In this document: positions 26,170-35,817 of the stretch, one piece after another
Layout of the letters: each line of letters begins with the position of its first letter
Position numbering within the stretch: the first letter of the stretch is position 1
From: Pseudomonadota bacterium
GTDB taxonomy: Bacteria > Pseudomonadota > Alphaproteobacteria > Rhizobiales > Xanthobacteraceae
DNA: 59,208 nucleotides
Direction: 5' to 3'
NCBI GenBank assembly: GCA_018971625.1
Contig: JAGXAJ010000018.1
Span: forward strand, 1-59,208
Translations under genes and position numbers: made by a program
The notes under the pieces: model-generated
Seen by the model: only the letters and a program-made list of their open reading frames with translations
Told to the model about the DNA's origin: nothing
Databases searched by the model: none

Positions 26170-26739
26170 AATTGAACACGGTGACGGTTTCGCCAATCGC
26201 CTGCTCATACGCTTTATCTCGATGGTTTCGAGAATGCGGCTTCCCGATGCCGCGCGTGTTGCCTTTTACCACAAGAACTTCTTCGGCAACGCGATGGGAG
26301 CGTGGACGCAGACAGCGATGCGGGGGCCAGGTCCGTGGAGCGTCGCCGAGCGTAAATTGATGGCGCGCATGGTCGCGAAATGGAACGCATGCGCCTTCTG
26401 CGTCGGCGCCCATGGCGCTGTCGCAGCGAAAGAAATGCAAAGAGCCGGAGCGACCAGGCGATCTCTAATTTTCGCACCGCACCCATCTCCGGGCGTCTCA
26501 AGGCAGCACTCGCCTTCCTTGAGGTGATGACGCTCCGCCCCGGCGATCTCGACGCAGGGCACGCCAAGGCGGCGCTAGACGCGGGCCTGAGCCGTGAAGC
26601 GCTGACCGATGCAATCGCGGTTGCGGCCGTGTTTGGCATCATCACGCGCTATGCGGAGGCGCTCGACTTCGCGATGCCGACGCCTGAAGAGTTCGAACGC
26701 GCCGCGAAAATGCTTCTCAAGCGAGGCTATGCATCATAA
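26156..26739 (+). pseudogene. AhpD-like carboxymuconolactone decarboxylase family gene, frameshifted
   Basis: The first part (about 26156-26455) reads in one frame to CAFCVGAHGAVAAKEM, the AhpD CxxCxxxH redox motif. The second part (from about 26460 to the stop at 26739) continues the family alignment in another frame: ISNFRTAPISGRLKAALAF, then DAIAVAAVFGIITRYAEALD. The switch, near 26455-26475, needs one base lost from an intact ancestor. Either this is a real disabling mutation or a sequencing error. If intact it would be a peroxidase-related protein of about 194 residues. Translated alone, the first frame ends in unrelated residues. Confidence 0.75.
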
Positions 26740-26779
26740 ATATTCTGTTTCGCGCCTATTTCTGCGGGAGAGGAAAGTC

Positions 26780-27403
26780 ATGCAGAGCGAAAGCCGCCAG
26801 GCGCATTGGCAAAATGTCTACACCACGAAGGACGAGATCGGGGTCAGCTGGTTTCAGGAAAACCCGAAGCCTTCACTTGAATTGATGGCCGAGGTCGAGG
26901 CAAGTCCGGCTTCCGCCATCATCGACATCGGCGGAGGCGCCTCGCGGCTGGTCGATCATCTGGTCGATCGCGGATATCAGAATCTGACGGTCCTGGATCT
27001 ATCCGGAGCCGCGCTGGATGCAGCCAAGACGCGCCTCGGCGGGCTCGCCGCATCGGTGCAGTGGATCGTCGCAGATGTCACCGTCTGGGAGCCGCCGAAG
27101 GCATACGATATCTGGCATGACCGTGCGGCGTTTCACTTCCTCACCGAGCACGACGACCGCGCCGCCTATGTCGTGCGCGTCACGCGAGCGCTGAAGGCGG
27201 GCGGATACGCCATCATTGCCACCTTCGCGCCGAACGGGCCCGAGCAATGCAGCGGGTTGCCGGTGGTGCGTTACGATGCCGACGCCCTTGGACAAGTTCT
27301 GGGACCCGCGTTCGAGCTTGTCCATACCCGACGGCATGCGTACGCGACACCTTTGGGCTCGGTTCAATCTTTCCAATTCAGTGTGTTTCGCCGCCGCCGC
27401 TAA
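26780..27403 (+). CDS. Class I SAM-dependent methyltransferase
   Basis: A 207-residue cytoplasmic protein. The ATG at 26780 follows GGGAGAGGA with good spacing; a longer frame begins inside the broken AhpD-like gene. Motif I, IIDIGGGASRLVDHL (about residues 46-60), binds S-adenosylmethionine; then VLDLSGAALD and IWHDRAAFHFL, typical of the thiopurine-like / UbiE-like group. The substrate is unknown. It lies 40 bases downstream of the AhpD-like gene, perhaps as one transcript, and converges on the M20 peptidase gene. Confidence 0.88.
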   Translation: MQSESRQAHWQNVYTTKDEIGVSWFQENPKPSLELMAEVEASPASAIIDIGGGASRLVDHLVDRGYQNLTVLDLSGAALDAAKTRLGGLAASVQWIVADVTVWEPPKAYDIWHDRAAFHFLTEHDDRAAYVVRVTRALKAGGYAIIATFAPNGPEQCSGLPVVRYDADALGQVLGPAFELVHTRRHAYATPLGSVQSFQFSVFRRRR

Positions 27404-27440
27404 CCGTTCCAAAATCATCCGGAAGCGCTAACCCGGATGA

Positions 27441-28865
27441 TCATGCTTTCGGCATCTCCGCCAGCGCGCCGAGAATTCGCGCCCAGGAACGAATCCCCTT
27501 GTGAAAGCTTTTGAGGTCGTATTTCTCGTTCGGCGAATGGATGTTGTCATCATCGAGCCCGAAACCCACCAGCACGGTATCGATGCCGAGGGTGTTCTTG
27601 AATTCGGCGACGATCGGAATCGAAGCGCCCGATCCGAACAGGATCGTCTCCTTGCCCCATTCATCAGTCAGCGCGCGCCTGGCGGCGGCGAGCGGCTTCA
27701 TGTTCCAGTCGAGCGCGATCGCTGGCGCGCTGGAATGGTCGCCAAACTCGGCGCTGCAATCCTTCGGCAACCGCGCGGTCACGTAATCGCGGAAAGCCTT
27801 GCGGATCTTGACCGGATCCTGCCCCTCGACCAGCCGGAACGAGACCTTGGCGGATGCCTGCGCGGGGATCACGGTCTTCGATCCTTCGCCGGTATAACCG
27901 CCGATGATGCCGTTGACATCGCAGGTCGGGCGCGAGGAGACCTGCTCGATCAGCAGACGGTCCTTTTCGCCGGCGGGCACCGAAAGTCCGATCGGCTTGA
28001 GGAATCTTTCCGGCGTCAAATCGAGCTTCTTCCATTGCGCCAGGATGTCGGGCGGTAAATCCTTTACGCCATCATAGAAGCCGGGAATCGTAATGCGACC
28101 GTCGTCATCGAACAAGCCGCCGAGAATTCGGGTCAAAACCCGGATCGGGTTTTGCGCGCCGCCACCGAACAGGCCGGAATGCAGGTCGCGATTGGCCGCC
28201 TTGATCCATACCTCCTCGTAGAGCAGGCCGCGTAGCGACGTGGTGATCGCCGGCGTGTTCGGGTCCCACATGCCGGTATCGCAGATCAGCGCGAAATCCG
28301 CCTTGAACTCTTCCTTGTTCTGTTCGAGGAACGGTACGAAGTTCTTCGAGCCGACTTCCTCCTCGCCCTCGATGACGATGGTGATATCGACCGGCAGCGA
28401 GCCCGTGACCTGCTTCCAGGCCCGGCAGGCCTCGACGAAGGTCATCAACTGTCCCTTGTCGTCCTCGGCGCCGCGCGCCACGATGATCTTGCGGCCATCG
28501 GCGTGATCGGTGACGACGGGCTCGAACGGCGGGCGATGCCACAGATTGAGCGGATCGACCGGTTGCACATCGTAGTGACCGTAGAACAGCACATGGGGCC
28601 GCGAATCCTTGCCTCCATTTGCCTCGCTGCCATTGGCCTTGGCGACGATGGCAGGGTGGCCGGCGGTCGGCCGGACCTCGGTTGCAAAGCCGAGCGTCGC
28701 AATGTCCTTTGCCAGATGATCGGCAGCCGCCTTGCAATCGGCGGCAAAGGCCGGATCGGCCGAGATCGACTTGATCCGCAAAAGCGTGAACAGCCGCTCC
28801 AGGCTGTTGTCGAAATCGGCGTCGATGCGATCGAGGACCGATTGTAGTTGTGCTGCGATGGACAT
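27441..28865 (-). CDS. M20 family metallopeptidase (dipeptidase)
   Basis: A 474-residue protein. The start at 28865 is chosen because GGGGAGAT precedes it; the frame extends further upstream without family residues. Zinc-binding signatures of the M20 family are visible: LFYGHYDVQP, ARGAEDDKGQL and IEGEEEVGS. It would cleave small peptides or acylated amino acids in the cytoplasm, with two metal ions. Length and order of motifs are as in M20 dipeptidases. It is monocistronic and convergent with the methyltransferase. Confidence 0.93.
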   Translation of the reverse strand: MSIAAQLQSVLDRIDADFDNSLERLFTLLRIKSISADPAFAADCKAAADHLAKDIATLGFATEVRPTAGHPAIVAKANGSEANGGKDSRPHVLFYGHYDVQPVDPLNLWHRPPFEPVVTDHADGRKIIVARGAEDDKGQLMTFVEACRAWKQVTGSLPVDITIVIEGEEEVGSKNFVPFLEQNKEEFKADFALICDTGMWDPNTPAITTSLRGLLYEEVWIKAANRDLHSGLFGGGAQNPIRVLTRILGGLFDDDGRITIPGFYDGVKDLPPDILAQWKKLDLTPERFLKPIGLSVPAGEKDRLLIEQVSSRPTCDVNGIIGGYTGEGSKTVIPAQASAKVSFRLVEGQDPVKIRKAFRDYVTARLPKDCSAEFGDHSSAPAIALDWNMKPLAAARRALTDEWGKETILFGSGASIPIVAEFKNTLGIDTVLVGFGLDDDNIHSPNEKYDLKSFHKGIRSWARILGALAEMPKA

Positions 28866-29059
28866 TTCCGATCTCCCCTGGCTGGGCCTAAAGATGGTGC
28901 TTGAAGTCAGGTTGTAATCCCCGTGATGCCGGAGGCAACCCGCTCGCCAAGACCGGAAAGAAAATATCGAACGGCGCACGCAACGACGGATATCTCAGCA
29001 CCGGTCGTTGCCGTAACGTCGGAGGAAGATCGGACTGCGTTCGAAGGAGCAATCGCAAT

Positions 29060-30670
29060 TCATCGTCGCAGCAGACCGCCAAGCGCACCGCGCACCAGCG
29101 CGCGACCGACCGAACCGCCAATCGAGCCGCCGACCGATTTGCCGAGATCGGCGGCGACTCCGCCGACCACCTTGTTAGTCACCGAGCGGGTAACGCTTCG
29201 CGCGACAAGCTGGCCAGTCGATAGCCTGCCGCGCGACACGTTGGTGCCGAAGATCGTGCCCGCGATCGCCCCGATCTGTCCAAGAATCCCGCCGCCGCTG
29301 CCTGCGCCTGGCGCCGCGGTCCCGGCCAACCGCTTCTGAATGATCTCATAGGCGGATTCGGCATCGATCGCGGTGTCGTATTTGCCCTTCACCGGGCTCA
29401 TATCCATGATCGCCTTGCGTTCCTCCGGCGTGATCGGCCCGATCCGCGCCGAGGGCGGCCGGATCATCACGCGCTCGACCATCGCCGGCGTGCCGTTACC
29501 TTCCAGGAACGATACCAGCGCTTCGCCCTTGCCCAATTCCATGATGACCTTCGCGGTGTCAAGCTTGGGGTTGGGCCGGAACGTCTGCGCGGCAGCCGCC
29601 ACCGCCTTCTGGTCACGCGGCGTGAACGCCCGCAACGCGTGCTGCACGCGGTTGCCCAATTGGCCGAGCACCGTGTCCGGCACATCGACCGGATTCTGCG
29701 TCACGAAATAGACGCCCACGCCCTTGGAGCGGATCAGCCGCACCACCTGCTCGATCTTGTCCATCAGTGCCTTCGGCGCATCATTGAACAACAGATGCGC
29801 CTCGTCGAAGAAGAACACCAGTTTTGGCTTCGGTGGATCGCCCGCCTCCGGCAGTTCCTCAAACAGCTCCGACAGCATCCACAGCAGGAAGGTGGCGTAC
29901 AGCCGCGGACTCTGCATCAACTTGTCGGCGACCAGGATATTGACCAGGCCCCGGCCATCGCGGTCAGTGCGCATGAAATCCTTCAGCGACAATGCCGGCT
30001 CGCCGAAGAATTTCGCCCCGCCCTGGTTTTCCAGCACCAGAAGCTGGCGCTGAATGGTGCCGACGGTCGCCCTGGTGACATTGCCGAAGCCCTGTGCGGC
30101 CTTGCGGATCGGCGCCAGCGGATCGTCGTCGCCGCCGGAGCCTTTTTTGCTCGGATCCGGAACGATCGCATCAAGCAGCGCACGCAAATCCTTCATGTCG
30201 ATCAGCGCCAGGCCATTGTCGTCGGCGACGCGGAAGGCGACGTTGAGAACTCCCTCCTGCACATCGTTCAGATCGAGCATCCGCGACAACAGGAGCGGTC
30301 CCATTTCAGTGACGGTAGCGCGCACCGGATGGCCCTGCTCGCCGAACACATCCCAAAATACCGTCGAGAACCGGTCGGGCTGGAAAGTGAGCCCCATGGC
30401 GGCGGCGCGCTTGAGCAGAACATCCGTAGGCGCGCCGGCTTCGGAGATACCTGAAAGATCTCCCTTGATGTCGGCAGCAAAAACCGGAACGCCCGCGCGT
30501 GCAAACCCCTCGGCCATGACCTGCAGCGAGACCGTCTTGCCGGTGCCAGTCGCGCCGGTGACGAGACCATGACGATTGCCGAGCGCCAGCGTCAGCCAGG
30601 CCGGCTGCTCGCCCTTGCCGATGAAAATCTTCTCATCAGTATCGCTCATCTTGTCGTCGGAGGGAGCCAT
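29060..30670 (-). CDS. HerA-like ATPase, DUF853 (YjgR) family
   Basis: A 536-residue cytoplasmic protein: Walker A GATGTGKT (residues 39-46), Walker [11 protein letters not shown] (near 281-290), then [15 protein letters not shown]. It matches the DUF853 family, relatives of the hexameric DNA translocase HerA. No NurA or other nuclease is encoded nearby, so it is not part of a visible defence system. The C-terminal 100 residues have glycine-rich and charged segments. The role is not established; I annotate it as a helicase-like ATPase. Confidence 0.92.
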   Translation of the reverse strand: MAPSDDKMSDTDEKIFIGKGEQPAWLTLALGNRHGLVTGATGTGKTVSLQVMAEGFARAGVPVFAADIKGDLSGISEAGAPTDVLLKRAAAMGLTFQPDRFSTVFWDVFGEQGHPVRATVTEMGPLLLSRMLDLNDVQEGVLNVAFRVADDNGLALIDMKDLRALLDAIVPDPSKKGSGGDDDPLAPIRKAAQGFGNVTRATVGTIQRQLLVLENQGGAKFFGEPALSLKDFMRTDRDGRGLVNILVADKLMQSPRLYATFLLWMLSELFEELPEAGDPPKPKLVFFFDEAHLLFNDAPKALMDKIEQVVRLIRSKGVGVYFVTQNPVDVPDTVLGQLGNRVQHALRAFTPRDQKAVAAAAQTFRPNPKLDTAKVIMELGKGEALVSFLEGNGTPAMVERVMIRPPSARIGPITPEERKAIMDMSPVKGKYDTAIDAESAYEIIQKRLAGTAAPGAGSGGGILGQIGAIAGTIFGTNVSRGRLSTGQLVARSVTRSVTNKVVGGVAADLGKSVGGSIGGSVGRALVRGALGGLLRR

Positions 30671-31339
30671 TGCATCGCCTCTTCACAGGCATCGAGGGTT
30701 TGGACCCGACACAAGCATACCGCATCCCGGAAACGGATTGAAACCAATCTGCGACCATAAACGTAATTCGGTACCGCCCAAACAACGTGCGCAGTGCGAT
30801 ATGTTGGCTCGAAACCGCATCCACTCTTGCATTGCTGCAACACTTGGCACGCGAATCGCCTTCGGCAGGCGTGGATCGCTTGTAATTCACAATGCGGCAG
30901 ACCAAAATAATCACAGGCAACCGGTTGAGGGGCTGGGGCCATATGGACGAATGGATGGGGTAACTGGCTGCAAGAACCGGAATGGAAAATTCAGTCGCCG
31001 AAAAAATATCGGTATCATCTCAGATTTCTGCACAACCAGGTTTCTTCCAACAAAGTCCAGGCCTTTGATCGACGCTATTGCGAGGCTGAAGCAGTTATCG
31101 CTGCTTCAAGCAGCGGCGTGGATTGCGCGCGGACCATGGGTGGCGACTTGATGAGTTCGATACCAAGCTGATGAGGCTTGGCTTGGGGCGTGGCGCAAAT
31201 TCAATAGCTCGCGCGCGAACTTTTAGGTCGGTAACGATTGGAGGGGATCAGATGGGCGAGATCATTGCGGGGATGCTGGTCCTCAGTCAGTTCGCCTGAC
31301 AGGACCGGTTCGCTCAAGATACCTTTCATATCGAGCATC
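30671..31339. other. 670-base intergenic region
   Basis: Some frames, such as plus strand 30576-31151, cross this stretch but are poor in coding signals. No tRNA, palindrome or known repeat was recognised. It should hold the promoters of the divergent DUF853 and DUF4332 genes. Confidence 0.4.
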
Positions 31340-31747
31340 ATGACATATCCAATCTCCGAGATTGAAGGCCTGACGGCCTTCACGGCGTCGAAACTGAAAG
31401 CGTTGGGCATTCGCACGACCGACGGGCTGCTTGAGGCGACCCGCACTGTCAAGGGACGCAAGGCGCTCGCGGCGAAGACCGGCATCAGCGAGCAGCAATT
31501 GCTCGAATGGGCGAATATTTCCGATTACATGCGGATTCCCGGCATGGGCAAGGCCAAGGTCGGGCTGGTGCGGGCGGCCGGCGTCACTACGGTTCGGGAA
31601 CTGGCGCTACGCAATCCGGCGCGGCTGGCTCAGAACATGAAAGACGTGAACACGAAGCGCAAGCTGGTCCGGGTCATGCCTTCGGAAAAGTCGGTCGAGC
31701 AATTGATCGCACAGGCACGCAAGCTGCAGCCCAAAATTACCTATTAG
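31340..31747 (+). CDS. DUF4332 (helix-hairpin-helix-like) protein
   Basis: A 135-residue protein matching DUF4332: ISEIEGLTAFTASKLKALGI, then a second hairpin unit (YMRIPGMGKAKVGLVRAAGV) and TVRELALRNPARLAQNM. The two units resemble helix-hairpin-helix motifs that in other proteins bind DNA without sequence preference. The ATG at 31340 is preferred over a frame from 31238 that lacks matching residues. It stands about 130 bases before folP and may share its transcript. Function unknown. Confidence 0.85.
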   Translation: MTYPISEIEGLTAFTASKLKALGIRTTDGLLEATRTVKGRKALAAKTGISEQQLLEWANISDYMRIPGMGKAKVGLVRAAGVTTVRELALRNPARLAQNMKDVNTKRKLVRVMPSEKSVEQLIAQARKLQPKITY

Positions 31748-31880
31748 GACAAAACCCGGCAGATCGCTTTCGGCTGGAATCGCGCGCCCGCTTAGACAGG
31801 CAGCCAAAAGGCTGACCGCCCAGACACGCTGCCCTGCGCCGCATCTTGACTCCCATGCGGGGACCGCGCAAAGCGACCGC

Positions 31881-32738
31881 ATGATCGCGCCCACGTCCAG
31901 ACCCGCTCCTGCGGCCACCCTGGCAGGTCATTCCCTGCTTAGCGACCTGCTGTCCCGGCCTCATCCCGTCGTGATGGGCGTGCTGAACGTGACGCCCGAT
32001 TCATTTTCCGACGGCGGCCAGTTCATCGCCCCGGAGCTCGCGCTGGCGCACGCCCGGCGAATGATCGCCGAGGGCGCCGATATCATCGACATCGGCGCGG
32101 AATCCACCCGGCCGTACGGCTCGCAACCGGTCTCCGCCGATGAAGAGCAAAGACGCCTGCAACCAGTGTTGTCCGAGGTCGTCGCGCTCGGCGTCCCCGT
32201 CTCGATCGACAGCATGAAGTCATCGGTGGTGGCCTGGGCGCTGGATACGGGAGCCAAGATCGCCAACGACGTCTGGGGGCTGCAGCGCGATCCCGGCATG
32301 GCGACGCTGGTGGCGCAGCGCCATTCGCCTCTCATCATCATGCACAATCGCGACAGTGCGGATGGCACAATCGACATCATGCAGGATATCGCCGCCTTCT
32401 TCACGCGCTCGCTGGAGATCGCGGCCGCGGCCGGTGTTGCATCCGAAAATATCGTGCTCGATCCCGGCATCGGCTTTGGCAAGACCGCTGAGCAAAGCAT
32501 GATCGCGCTGGCCCGGCTCGATGAACTCCGCGTATTCAACCTGCCGCTTTTGGTCGGCGCCTCGCGCAAGCGCTTCATCGATTCCATCACGCCATCGGAA
32601 CCGCATCAGCGTCTCGGCGGCTCGATTGCCGCGCATCTGCTGGCGGCCAGGAGCGGGGCACGGATCATTCGAACCCATGATGTCGCCGAAACATTGCAGG
32701 CGCTGCGGGTCGCCGCCGCGATCGAGGACAAGCGATGA
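31881..32738 (+). CDS. folP: Dihydropteroate synthase
   Basis: A 285-residue enzyme joining p-aminobenzoate to 6-hydroxymethyl-dihydropterin pyrophosphate in folate synthesis. Signature segments are VMGVLNVTPDSFSDGG (pyrophosphate loop), GADIIDIGAESTRP and LVGASRKRFI (near the sulfonamide/pABA site). It is the first gene of an overlapping folP-folB-folK operon: its stop overlaps the folB ATG. The first 20 residues, before the family start, may be an N-terminal extension or an early start choice. Confidence 0.97.
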   Translation: MIAPTSRPAPAATLAGHSLLSDLLSRPHPVVMGVLNVTPDSFSDGGQFIAPELALAHARRMIAEGADIIDIGAESTRPYGSQPVSADEEQRRLQPVLSEVVALGVPVSIDSMKSSVVAWALDTGAKIANDVWGLQRDPGMATLVAQRHSPLIIMHNRDSADGTIDIMQDIAAFFTRSLEIAAAAGVASENIVLDPGIGFGKTAEQSMIALARLDELRVFNLPLLVGASRKRFIDSITPSEPHQRLGGSIAAHLLAARSGARIIRTHDVAETLQALRVAAAIEDKR

Positions 32739-33115
32739 CCGACACGATCTTCATCACTGGCGTGGTGATCCATGCGCGCCATGGCGTGATGGAACATGAG
32801 ACTGCAATCGGCCAGCGTTTTATCATCGACCTGGAACTTTCAGCCGATCTGTCGGAACCCTCGCGCACCGATCGCCTTGCCGATACCGTCTCTTATTCCA
32901 GCGTCGTTGCAATCGCGTCAGCCGCCTTCAAGGATGTCAACTACAAGCTGCTGGAAGGCGCCGCGGGCGCCGTCGCGGACGCAATCCTGGCCGCGTTTGC
33001 CCGCATCGATGCGGTCAAGGTTACCGTTCACAAACCGCATGCCCCGATCGCCGCGATTTTCGAAGACGTCGGTGTGATCCTGACCCGCACGCGGCAACTT
33101 CCCTACCATGGCTGA
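32735..33115 (+). CDS. folB: Dihydroneopterin aldolase
   Basis: A 126-residue enzyme that splits dihydroneopterin to 6-hydroxymethyl-dihydropterin and glycolaldehyde. The family start DTIFITGVVIHARHGVMEHE contains the HGV motif, and KVTVHKPHAPI includes the catalytic lysine region. The ATG overlaps the folP stop by four bases, and its stop overlaps folK by eight. Normal length; it works as a ring-shaped oligomer in the known family. Confidence 0.96.
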   Translation: MTDTIFITGVVIHARHGVMEHETAIGQRFIIDLELSADLSEPSRTDRLADTVSYSSVVAIASAAFKDVNYKLLEGAAGAVADAILAAFARIDAVKVTVHKPHAPIAAIFEDVGVILTRTRQLPYHG

Positions 33116-33599
33116 CGTCCTGATTGCGCTTGGCGGCAATATCGGCGAGGTCCGCGCGACATTCCGAAAGGCGATCGCTGATATCTGCGGCATGGCGCAG
33201 GCGGCGCTGCGGGCCCGGTCGTCCGACTACAGCACACCGCCATGGGGTAATGAAGCGCAGGCGCGCTTCGTCAATGCCTGCATCGAAATCGAAACCCGCC
33301 TCGATCCCCATGCGCTACTGTTCACGCTGCACAAGATCGAAAGGAAGTTCGGCCGCGACCGCGCCCGCGAAACCCGCTGGGGTCCTCGCACGCTCGATCT
33401 CGACCTGATTGCCTATGACGATCTAAGGCTCGACAGTCCGGAACTGACGCTGCCGCACCCTCGACTGTTTGAGCGCGCCTTCGTGCTGGTGCCGCTCGTA
33501 GAAATCGTACCCGACCGCCTGATCGCCGGCCGCAGCATCAAGGCGGCGCTCGCGGACCTCTCGACCGAAGGTATCGAGCGGCTGCCCGATTTGGGCTGA
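33108..33599 (+). CDS. folK: 6-hydroxymethyl-7,8-dihydropterin pyrophosphokinase
   Basis: A 163-residue enzyme that transfers pyrophosphate from ATP to the pterin, giving the substrate for FolP. The hallmarks are VLIALGGNIGEV at the N-terminus, STPPWGNEAQARFVNAC and the metal-binding RWGPRTLDLDLIAYDD. It closes the folate operon. Its stop lies three bases before a dispersed repeat. Confidence 0.97.
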   Translation: MADVLIALGGNIGEVRATFRKAIADICGMAQAALRARSSDYSTPPWGNEAQARFVNACIEIETRLDPHALLFTLHKIERKFGRDRARETRWGPRTLDLDLIAYDDLRLDSPELTLPHPRLFERAFVLVPLVEIVPDRLIAGRSIKAALADLSTEGIERLPDLG

Positions 33600-33601
33600 A
33601 G

Positions 33602-33703
33602 GTAGCGTTTTCGAGCGAAGTGGTACCGGTTCGCGTGAAGAAAACGCGTCAGAACAAAAAGCTGGAGCCCCGTTCTGATTTAATCAGAACCGATAAGGCT
33701 CCA
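33602..33703 (+). repeat. Dispersed structured repeat, copy 1 (after folK)
   Basis: The repeat begins TAGCGTTTTCGAGCGAAGTG. GCGTTTTC pairs with GAAAACGC further on, with an inner GCGAA/TTCGC pair. A second hairpin GTTCTGATT/AATCAGAAC (33672-33690) lies inside an outer CTGGAGCC/GGCTCCAG pair. Copies 2 and 3 lie at 45219-45325 and 51880-51957. It begins three bases after the folK stop codon and could serve as its terminator. Confidence 0.85.
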
Positions 33704-33804
33704 GGAGGCCCAAACAACCGTTTGGCTTGGCCGTCCGGCCGTGGCAATTTTCGGCCAACCGGACCAAATTGGCGTCAAAATAAAAGCTGGAAACGACCTG
33801 TCGA

Positions 33805-35817
33805 ATGACTTCTGAAACCAACGATCTGCAGTTGGCTGCCGATTTCGCGTCCGCAAGCTATGACGACTGGCGCAAGCTGGTCGATGGCGTGCTGAAGGGC
33901 GCGCCATTCGACAAACTGGTCGGCACGACTTCCGACGGCTTGCGGATCGAACCGATCTATCGGCGCGCGGCCAACATTGTGCCGATCACGGGCCGCGCCG
34001 CGACCGCGCCGTGGCAGGTCATGCAGCGGATCGATCATCCCGATACGGCAGCCGCCAACACACAGGCGCGGCACGATCTCGAAAACGGCGCCACTGGGCT
34101 TGCGCTGGTGTTTGCCGGCGCCAACGGCGCCCATGGCTACGGGCTGGCTCCAACGGCGGAAACAATCGAGAGGGTGCTTGACGGCGTGTTCCTAGACGCC
34201 GTTATCGCGATCGAACTTCAGGTCGGACCTCAATCGCGGATGGCCGCGCCCCATCTCGCCGAATACATCAGGCGCAAGGGCATTTCGCCCGGCGCGTGCA
34301 ACATCCGTTTCGGCCTCGATCCGCTCGGCGCCTGCGCGGTGTGGGGATCAAGCCCCTATAGTTGGGAAGAGATCGTCCCCGCCGTCACCAGCGGTATCAA
34401 GGGCCTCGCCGCACTTGGCTTCAAGGGTCCGTTCGCGCCGGCGGACGGTCGGGTGATCCATGACGCCGGCGGATCGGAAGCGCAGGAACTGGCGTTCGTG
34501 CTGGCGGCCGGCATTGCCTATCTGCGTGCGCTGGAAGGCGCCGGGATTGCGCTCGAAGCCGCACAAGACATGATCTACGCGCGGCTCGCCGCCGATGCCG
34601 ATCAGTTCCTGACCATGGCCAAATTCCGCGCGCTGCGGCTGTTATGGGCGCGCATCGAGCAGGCTTGCGGCCTGACGCCGAAGCCGATCTTCATCGCCGC
34701 CGACACCGCATGGCGGATGCTGACCCAGCGCGACCCCTATGTGAACATGCTGCGCGCGACCATGGCGACGTTCTCGGCGGGCCTTGCCGGCGCCAATGCG
34801 ATCACTGTGCTGCCGCACACGCTGGCGCTGGGCCTGCCCGATCCGTTCGCGCGGCGCGTGGCGCGCAACACGCAACTGGTACTGCTGGAGGAATCAAACC
34901 TTGCCAAGGTATCAGACCCCGCGGCGGGTTCCGGCGGCATCGAGACGCTGACGCAACAGCTTTGCGAAGCGGCATGGTCGTTGTTCCAGCAGATCGAGAA
35001 AGCCGGCGGGCTGTTCGCCGCACTTCAGCAGAACCTGATCCAGCGCAAGGTTGCGGCGACCCGGGCCGCGCGCGAGACCGATATCGCCAAACGAAAGACG
35101 GTGCTGACCGGCGCCAGCGAGTTTCCGAACCTTGGCGAGGCTCACGTCGCGGTGCTCGACGCCCAACCCGTGGCGCTTGAATCCTATGGCGAAGCCAAAT
35201 TCAAATTCGATGCATTACCGCCGATACGGCTGGCGGCGCCATTCGAACGCTTGCGCGACAAGTCGGACGAAATCCTGAAAGCGCGTGGCGCGCGTCCGAA
35301 GATTTTCCTCGCCTGCCTCGGCACACCGGCCGATTTCACCGCACGCGCAACCTTTGCAAAAAGCTTTTTCGAGACCGGCGGGATCGAAGCAATCGATGTG
35401 CCGGCCGAAGCCTCGCCTCTTTCACCTCTCCCCTCTGGGGAGAGGTCGGCGCTGAAAGCGTCGGGTGAGGGAGTTCTCCTTTCAAGTCGTAACCCCTCAC
35501 CCGCTCCGGCGCCTTCGGCCCCGGAGCGGCCTCTCCCGATGGGAGAGGTGACGTATTTTTCCGCGCTCGCCGCCGCCTTCAAGGCTTCGCGTGCAGGTTT
35601 TGCGTGCCTGTGTTCCTCGGACAAGGTTTATGCGGAACAAGCGGTGACCGCAGCCAAGGTCCTTCAAGCCGCCGGTGCCAAACATATCTATCTGGCGGGA
35701 CGGCCGGGCGAGCGGGAAACCGCGCTACGCGACGCCGGTGTCAGCGATTTTATCTTCGCCGGCGATGACGCGCTGGCAATGTTGCAGCAGGCCTGGCAGC
35801 GCATGGAGCAAACATGA
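33805..35817 (+). CDS. mutA: Methylmalonyl-CoA mutase small subunit with in-frame repeat insertion
   Basis: A 670-residue protein homologous to the mutase but, as usual for the small subunit, without a working B12 site. The TIM barrel starts after the N-terminal segment DDWRKLVDGVLKGAPF; AAWSLFQQIEKAGG marks the barrel's end. The C-terminal B12-like domain ends SSDKVYAEQAVTAAKVLQAAG. Residues of about 536-582 are encoded by a palindromic repeat (35410-35550), giving a Pro/Ser-rich insertion absent from family members I can recall. It has a 4-base overlap with the GFA gene. It pairs with mutB to isomerise methylmalonyl-CoA to succinyl-CoA. Confidence 0.93.
   Translation: MTSETNDLQLAADFASASYDDWRKLVDGVLKGAPFDKLVGTTSDGLRIEPIYRRAANIVPITGRAATAPWQVMQRIDHPDTAAANTQARHDLENGATGLALVFAGANGAHGYGLAPTAETIERVLDGVFLDAVIAIELQVGPQSRMAAPHLAEYIRRKGISPGACNIRFGLDPLGACAVWGSSPYSWEEIVPAVTSGIKGLAALGFKGPFAPADGRVIHDAGGSEAQELAFVLAAGIAYLRALEGAGIALEAAQDMIYARLAADADQFLTMAKFRALRLLWARIEQACGLTPKPIFIAADTAWRMLTQRDPYVNMLRATMATFSAGLAGANAITVLPHTLALGLPDPFARRVARNTQLVLLEESNLAKVSDPAAGSGGIETLTQQLCEAAWSLFQQIEKAGGLFAALQQNLIQRKVAATRAARETDIAKRKTVLTGASEFPNLGEAHVAVLDAQPVALESYGEAKFKFDALPPIRLAAPFERLRDKSDEILKARGARPKIFLACLGTPADFTARATFAKSFFETGGIEAIDVPAEASPLSPLPSGERSALKASGEGVLLSSRNPSPAPAPSAPERPLPMGEVTYFSALAAAFKASRAGFACLCSSDKVYAEQAVTAAKVLQAAGAKHIYLAGRPGERETALRDAGVSDFIFAGDDALAMLQQAWQRMEQT
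35410..35550. repeat. Palindromic repeat inserted inside mutA
   Basis: Three stems are seen: CCTCTCCCC/GGGGAGAGG (35425-35445), CGGGTGAGG/CCTCACCCG (35462-35503) and CCTCTCCC/GGGAGAGG (35530-35548). The pattern of CCTCTCCC with GGTGAGGG is that of a widespread bradyrhizobial intergenic palindrome. Its length of about 141 bases is a multiple of three and contains no stop in the mutA frame, so the gene stays open. Confidence 0.8.

Noticed and set aside
29060..30670. HerA-like ATPase as part of a defence island
   Set aside because: No nuclease (NurA, SIR2 or similar) neighbour; the DUF853 family is a widespread housekeeping-type gene.
30576..31151. Plus-strand frame of 191 codons
   Set aside because: It starts inside the DUF853 gene's first codons on the opposite strand and lacks coding character.
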